Source: Ilyonectria destructans
Taxonomy: Eukaryota > Ascomycota > Sordariomycetes > Hypocreales > Nectriaceae
DNA: 64,000 nt
Assembly: GCA_020740775.1 (NCBI GenBank)
Contig: JAHEWK010000002.1
Span: 2,170,001 to 2,234,000, forward strand
Reading direction: 5' to 3'
The position numbers and the translations under genes are program-made. This document shows positions 58,701 through 64,000 of this stretch, piece by piece; positions within the stretch are counted from its first letter, which is position 1, and the number at the start of each line of letters is the position of its first letter. The notes under the pieces are model-generated. The model was given only the letters and a program-made list of their open reading frames with translations. It made no database searches and had not been told where the DNA came from.

Positions 58701-61700
58701 GAAGGCGGCACGTTTTCCAGACCGGCAACCATGCGGTACTTGGACACCGACACACACTCAACAGGCGCACGCACGCCCCTGGGATACGTGATATGATCCG
58801 TCATCCTCGTTCGGGTCAGCCGAGCTCGTGCGTGCGGCTGCAGCTCCTGCCTGGGCTGTGCTGGTGATAATTAATGTTGACATTGCTGCAGAAGCCGATG
58901 CGCTGATGGGAATGCTGCAGGGCACCGGACCAGCAGCGCATCGGCAACACCACTACGCAAGTACAACGGTCATCCCAAGGAACCACCGGACAAACACCCC
59001 CCTCCAGCGAGTCCAGCCTCGGACGCACGAACCCGCCGCAAGCAAACCCGGACCTGGGACTCTAGAAGCCCCCTAAAAAGCCCTGGCATCTCGGACATCG
59101 AAAGGAATGGACTCGGCTGGGCTGGTGCAGAAAAACGAACAGCCCAGTGCCCCCAAACCGGCCGCAGAACAGGGCGGAGGAAAACATTTAACCGGTCAAA
59201 TCGCGAAGTCGAACCGCCGGCGCGAGCCCGTTCTGGTCCTGGCCTGCAAGTTCTCTCTGTACAGCCAGGCAGGGATCCGTGGGTTTTCGCACTCGCCCGA
59301 TCCCACAGCCAGGAACCTGCACGCAGGCGACGTAAACAGGGAACAGGACTGTGGTTCTTTTTTCCTTCTCGGTGACAGCTCGTCGCCATCGATCCATCCC
59401 TCAGCAACGACAAACCGCCCCGGTCTAGACTGAGGCCGGTGTCGCTGTAAGAAAGCACCGAGATGACGAGGCGCCCGTCTTGACCTCCCTATGACTCCGA
59501 TATCGATGATGTGATTTTGGACTAACCAGAATCCGCAAATCAGATATTGCGCAGACCAGATGTCGGAAGTGACTTTCAGCTGTCCTTTGTTCCTTTTTGC
59601 GTGTTTTCCTTTACCCGCCTGCCAGCCTCTTGCCAACTCTCGTCGGAGGTATACATTGACCAGGGGAGTACATGCAATAAATCATGAACTTGATTGCTGG
59701 AAACCTTGCGGCCGCTGGCCAGGGGCGTGCCTTTGCGAAGCGTGTTATTCCCGTGGAATGCGCCAAACATGGGCTCGATTGCATCGCTGGTGGCGACGCC
59801 ACAAAAGCCTCCTGCCCCCCATTGAGGAGGGGTCATGATTTAATTTCCTCAGATGAACTGCGGCTCAAATGTCTCAGCTACACAGAGTCTGTACTACACG
59901 TGTACTTGATCCAGCACTTGGCAGGGCCGTGTGCCGCCGCATGCGTTTGTAAGCCGGCCCGGGAGTCTCTCGGCCAGGGCCCGGAGTCACGACGGCGACG
60001 TCTCGGCTTGTCTACGAAGAAACCCAGAGCCTTTGTGTTACATGTCGCCTCAGCTTACAAGCTCCCCTGCGAGGGTGGTTTCAACCCGATTTTTCAGCGG
60101 CCTTATGGAGTAGATTTTGTCATTTTTTGTCATGGTGTCTGGGTTTTTCGGATTTGGTGTTTTATGCCTCGTCCCGCCGAGCCCCCCTCGGAGACTACAT
60201 GGGACTTTAGCTTGTCGAATGGGTCAGTTCAATGGGCCCGTTTCGTCGGTGAACCAAAATCCTCAGCCCTGTCAAAGCTCGACGGTCCACCGTCGCCGCG
60301 CGGCGGACTGACGGCGGCTGCGGCTGCAGTGACCAGCGGGTATGGGCTCGGCAGTACATCTTATCGACAACCCGGACCTCTGCTCTGCCGTCCTACGGTT
60401 CTCTACGGGATCATTGTGGATTCGCATCGCTGCCCTCGGTGGGTTTCGTTGGAAGGGAGCTACTGTACCTAGCGACTAGCGAGGGAAATCAGGGTTCATT
60501 CCATGGTTGTGATCCATCCAGGCCCAACTGTTTGACATCGGCTTTTGATGCCCAGGGAATCCGCGATGGGCCAGGCCGGTTCATCATGCAAGATGAAGTT
60601 TGTCTAGCTTGGCTGCTCCGACAGCCGACCGACGACGAAGGCGCAACCAGATGATGGAACTCACTCCCCCTCCGATGCTCCGTCTCTCCACCTGTCCGAC
60701 TCCGTCTCCTCCCTATGTCTCCCGAAGCTGTCTACCGGCGGTGTCCTCGTCGGACCCCCTGGGCCGTGCAACTCGCGACCGGACAGGCATTCATCAGGCG
60801 AGCGACAACCGCATGATGTCCATATTGCCAAACCGTCGGCAGCGTCCGCCCGCCAGAGTGGGATGAGGTGTCGCAACCAGGCCCGCTGCATCGCCCATCT
60901 GACGAGCCCCTGCCTCTTTCGGCCGCCCTTGGCCTGTTCCCTGCAGCCTCCGGTGATCATCCTGCGGCGTCGCTGTGTGCAACTCGCCCAGGATAGACGG
61001 CATAGTCGAAGTAAAGTATTATGCACATGCAGGTGCGTGTGTGCCACAGCCGGTCCACTAACTCGGCAGACGACGTGCGCACACTCACACGCCCCGTTGA
61101 CACTTGACGGTTACAGTCGCAAAGGGGCGCATATTTCCATTTCTCGTGATATACATGCCGGAGTGTTCCTTGACTCCTTGTGTCAACTGGCCTGACCTGA
61201 CCTCATCTGCTCGACTCCTGTGGTTCGTTTGCGGAACACAATTTGTCCACCATTGTCCTCCTTTCCCATACTGTTGGTCACCTCAGGTACACAACGATGA
61301 GCACTTTCTTACCGCGCCTCTCTCAATTACAAATATTCGGTTAGCTAAAGAAGGTTCCCCCGATCAGGCCTATCTCGGAGAATTAATTGGCGAGTGGAGA
61401 TGCGAAAAACACGGACTTGTTTCGTTGACCGATGAGCCTCCGGAGCCATGTGGGTTTCGCCGCACGCATTACTTTATGAGTTTCAACTCCCATGCAGCGG
61501 TCAATCATTGTCGACTCTTTCATTTGTCTGTCCGTTCTGTCAAGTGGATTCGCGACCTATTGTACACACGTACGCTGAAAATTCTACCTCTGTCTTCCAA
61601 TGAAAGACTCTCGCGAAAATATAACATAGCCACCGGCCCAGATATATACGCTCGTGTCGCTTATCAACAGCTCCATTCGTTCGTCATCAACCCTCATCCA

Positions 61701-61739
61701 CGTCGTCATATATGTCTCTCCCGCCACCTGTCATCGTCA
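55762..61739. other. 6-kb interval without a recognised gene
   Basis: The promoter side of the arrestin gene runs to about 56.5 kb. The longest frame inside (59684-60472, plus, 262 residues) has no domain, is Cys/Arg/Pro-rich and is not supported by splice-linked neighbours. Near 61.1-61.7 kb lies the 3' flank of CreC. A lineage-specific gene or long non-coding RNA remains possible. Confidence 0.4.
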
Positions 61740-63912
61740 TCATGATGTCGCAGCGGGCGTCTCGGCTTTCGCAGCAAGATCTGATCCAGGTCGGAGCCAT
61801 GTCCTAATGTGACCTATGTCGCAAACTCCCATTAGCGAAACTCTGTGAGGGTGGTCGCTGTCCGAGCATCGGAGTGTGTCAGAAGCCTCTGAGGGTTAAG
61901 AGTTTTCTCACCTGATTTGCAACTCGTCGTGATTGCATCTTCCGTAAAGTCGAGCCAGCACACCGGGTGCGTGTCAATCACCTTGTTCTATTACGCCCGT
62001 CCCGTATCAGTATTATTGTGGACCACCAGCACGCGCCCCCACGCCCCCTGGGTCGTTCAAGGCTTGGGATGGCACTTACCAGTACAGGAGGAAGCATCGG
62101 GATCCTAGACCGCGGCTCCACTGGGTGTGAGACGTCAAGGTCCTCGTCTTCAGCCTCAACGTTCGAATCGGAGCGCAGCCGCGAGTTGGACGTGTTCCCC
62201 GTCTCGGCCCGCTGCAGGGTCGTATATCGCGACGAGATGGAGCCACGATGCCGTACAGATTGCTAGATAAGACGCAAGTTAGCTCCAGTTCGCTTAGATT
62301 TCAGTCTAAACGACGAATAGACGTACCGCTTTTGGTCGATGAAGCATTCCCACGCTGAAATCCCATAGGCAGAGCCGCCCGTCTTCGCCCACGCTACCGA
62401 TGCGGTAGTTTCGGTCATCACATCGCCAAGGGTCAAAGGCCACAGCGGAGACCCACGACTGGTGGCCCTGGCATCTGGCTAACAGTGCCGATTCCGCCAC
62501 GGACCAAATTGATATCAGGTCATCCTGTCCACCCGTCAAGACGTACTTGGCGTCTGGCGACCAACAGACGCATGACATTCCACCGTAGTACGAATAGAAC
62601 ATATCCAATAGCCTAAATTCAAGTAAGCAGATGATCACGAGGAATTGGGATCCGGTAAAACAAACTCCTCTTTCAAGTAATCAATAATTCGCAACGTCCC
62701 GTCTTCGGACACCACGGCTAGGTGCCGGTTATCGGGCGAAAAGGCAAATGCATTGATGCGATGGTTTGACAACTTCCACGCCGCCACCGGGTTCGTCTTT
62801 TGGTTCTTGGAATGGACCGACTTGTTGATCCGGATCCCATTAGGCTGAGGCGTTCCATCGACGATGTCTTCTGCTTCGCTACCATTCAGGTTTCCACTTC
62901 CATTTACAGCTCCATTGACTACCTCATCCTCGGGGTTGAAGTGAGCGTCCTCCTTCTCCTTGTCGTACACCACGAGGGAACCGTCCATGTGGGCGGCAAG
63001 AAACAGGTTCTCAGATCCGGGGATCCATCGAATTGACGACACAGGCGTGTTGTTGATGACTCCCTACAAATGTTGTCAGCATAACCATCTCGCGTGACTC
63101 CTTACTATTGCTGCAAAATCTTACATTTTTGTTTAACCGGGTATAACGTTGCGAGATGGGCTCCCACCAAATGATCTCGCCCGTAGAGAACCCCATAATG
63201 ACATCAATGTGCGCCGCGGTCTTGGTAACTGCATTAACATCGTGACAAAGGCAGTGCGCTTTGGTGAACAGGATCTTGGTCAAGTAGTCTTGCTGTCATT
63301 GAGGTTAGTCGTGCCGATTACGAGGTTTGAGGAAAGGTCGACCTACCTTGGAGGAGGAGGACATATCAAGCCACTGGAAGGCGCGGTTGATGTTGGCAAA
63401 GGCAAAGATTCCGTCGTTGGGTCGCTCTGTCAACTTCCGGGACAGACCTTCATTGACGATAACTCGAGAGATGAAGGATGAATTGCTCTTAGTCATGTTG
63501 TTCTTGGGCTTCCTCTTCTTAGTCACGTCCTTGGGCTGTAACTGCGTGAGCAGTGAGTTACCCTCGCCAAATGCAGGCGCAGAGCCCAGGGTGATGGAGG
63601 TGGCTGGCGCATCGCTGTTGGAGGTTGCTCGGCCGTCCTCGCTGCTCATGCCGCCCTCGGTCGAGTACCGGCTCTCGTTGGGGTGTTCCTGGATGCTGGA
63701 GGGCGCGCCGCTCAAGGCGAGGGTCGTAGCCGACAGGCCCTTGTAGAAGAAGGGGGGCGTAGCTCGTACATCGAGGGTAATGAGGGAGCAGGTTGTGCCG
63801 GCGGTCGCAGCCTGCGGGTTGGTCGCAAGCGGGTTCGGGTTGACGATGGTTGCCTCAGAGGGATGGGGCGGGGGTGTTGCGAGGTGCAGGTCTTCCTTGA
63901 GAATGTATGTTC
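61740..63912 (-). CDS. creC: CreC, WD40 partner of the CreB deubiquitinase (5' end outside window)
   Basis: CreC (human WDR20/WDR48-like) binds and stabilises the deubiquitinase CreB; together they act in carbon catabolite repression and transporter turnover. Seven exons are visible: 63912-63347, 63292-63125, 63063-62666, 62613-62337, 62262-62080, 61987-61912 and 61813-61740, about 580 residues. The first reads [20 protein letters not shown], the second-residue block of known CreC, so the true start exon lies upstream of an acceptor at 63913 and probably beyond 64000. Motifs: [137 protein letters not shown] and a final GHIRTWLRP. The intron between DYLKEE and LLDMF uses a GTTTGT donor, which matches the CreC protein exactly. 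Confidence 0.93.
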
Positions 63913-64000
63913 CTATTGTCACGCAGCATCAGCATCGGCTTTGCGCCAGCGGCCGGTGTGGTTTCCGAGAGGGTGGAGGGCGGAGGGCGGAACGTCGGGG

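Noticed and set aside
59684..60472. 262-residue plus-strand open frame between the arrestin and CreC genes
   Set aside because: Cys/Arg/Pro-rich with no recognisable domain; overlapping frames exist on the other strand. Kept as a possibility only in the gap description.
62614..62640. 26-base intron between two CreC frames
   Set aside because: Too short; the GTTTGT donor at 62665 gives a 53-base intron and the exact CreC protein junction.
1..64000. Secondary-metabolite cluster, CRISPR or bacterial-type defence system
   Set aside because: No polyketide synthase, peptide synthetase, terpene synthase, P450 group, direct-repeat array or toxin-antitoxin pair was seen anywhere in the window.

Overview
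This is a stretch of nuclear genome from a filamentous ascomycete (Pezizomycotina). Protein genes are split by short introns, mostly 50-110 bases, with GT..AG ends and CTRAC-like branch sites. Genes lie on both strands without operons, and the set of genes is typical of this group: a VIVID/ENVOY photoreceptor, CreC, a CreD-like arrestin, a Clr5-domain protein and a fungal FPG glycosylase. Sordariomycetes is my best guess for the class, from inference only. No rRNA gene, CRISPR array, virus or bacterial-type operon is visible, and I did not recognise a tRNA.

Layout. 1-5.6 kb: a fungal_trans_2 regulator without a visible zinc cluster (+), facing an EgtD/EasF-type methyltransferase with a one-base frameshift (-). 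5.6-13.5 kb: gene-free, with homopolymers, microsatellites and a 205-bp palindromic MITE. 13.5-14.5 kb: methylthioadenosine phosphorylase (-). 15.7-18.6 kb: a large ataxin-10-domain protein with a striking His/Asp/Glu tract (+). 20.9-22.4 kb: an unrecognised Q/N-rich protein (+). 24.7-25.5 kb: the VVD-type blue-light sensor (-). 28.2-29.5 kb: the Smc5/6 SUMO ligase Nse2 (+). 29.9-32.0 kb: a GPI-type serine carboxypeptidase (-). 33.4-34.3 kb: COQ3 (-). 36.0-36.8 kb: RIB3 (+). 37.2-41.3 kb: two unrecognised genes that share a degenerate retropepsin-like pattern. 42.6-43.9 kb: FPG DNA glycosylase (-).

44.1-45.5 kb holds the most interesting feature: a spliced, essentially non-coding host transcript with at least five box C/D snoRNAs in its introns. 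I matched their guides by eye, from remembered rRNA sequence, to 18S and 25S. Several correspond to members of the yeast snR72-snR78 cluster (snR72, snR73, snR74, snR76, snR77). The gene is divergent from FPG and probably shares its promoter region.

46-64 kb: a Clr5-domain protein (-), an SLM1/2-type BAR-PH protein (-), a CreD/ArtA-type arrestin (-) and CreC (-, cut at its 5' end by the window edge), separated by long gene-free stretches. CreC and the arrestin both belong to ubiquitin-based carbon catabolite control, although their physical proximity may be chance.

Exon models were checked by reading-frame arithmetic across every junction. rRNA target matches and family assignments rest on recognition, not on searches.
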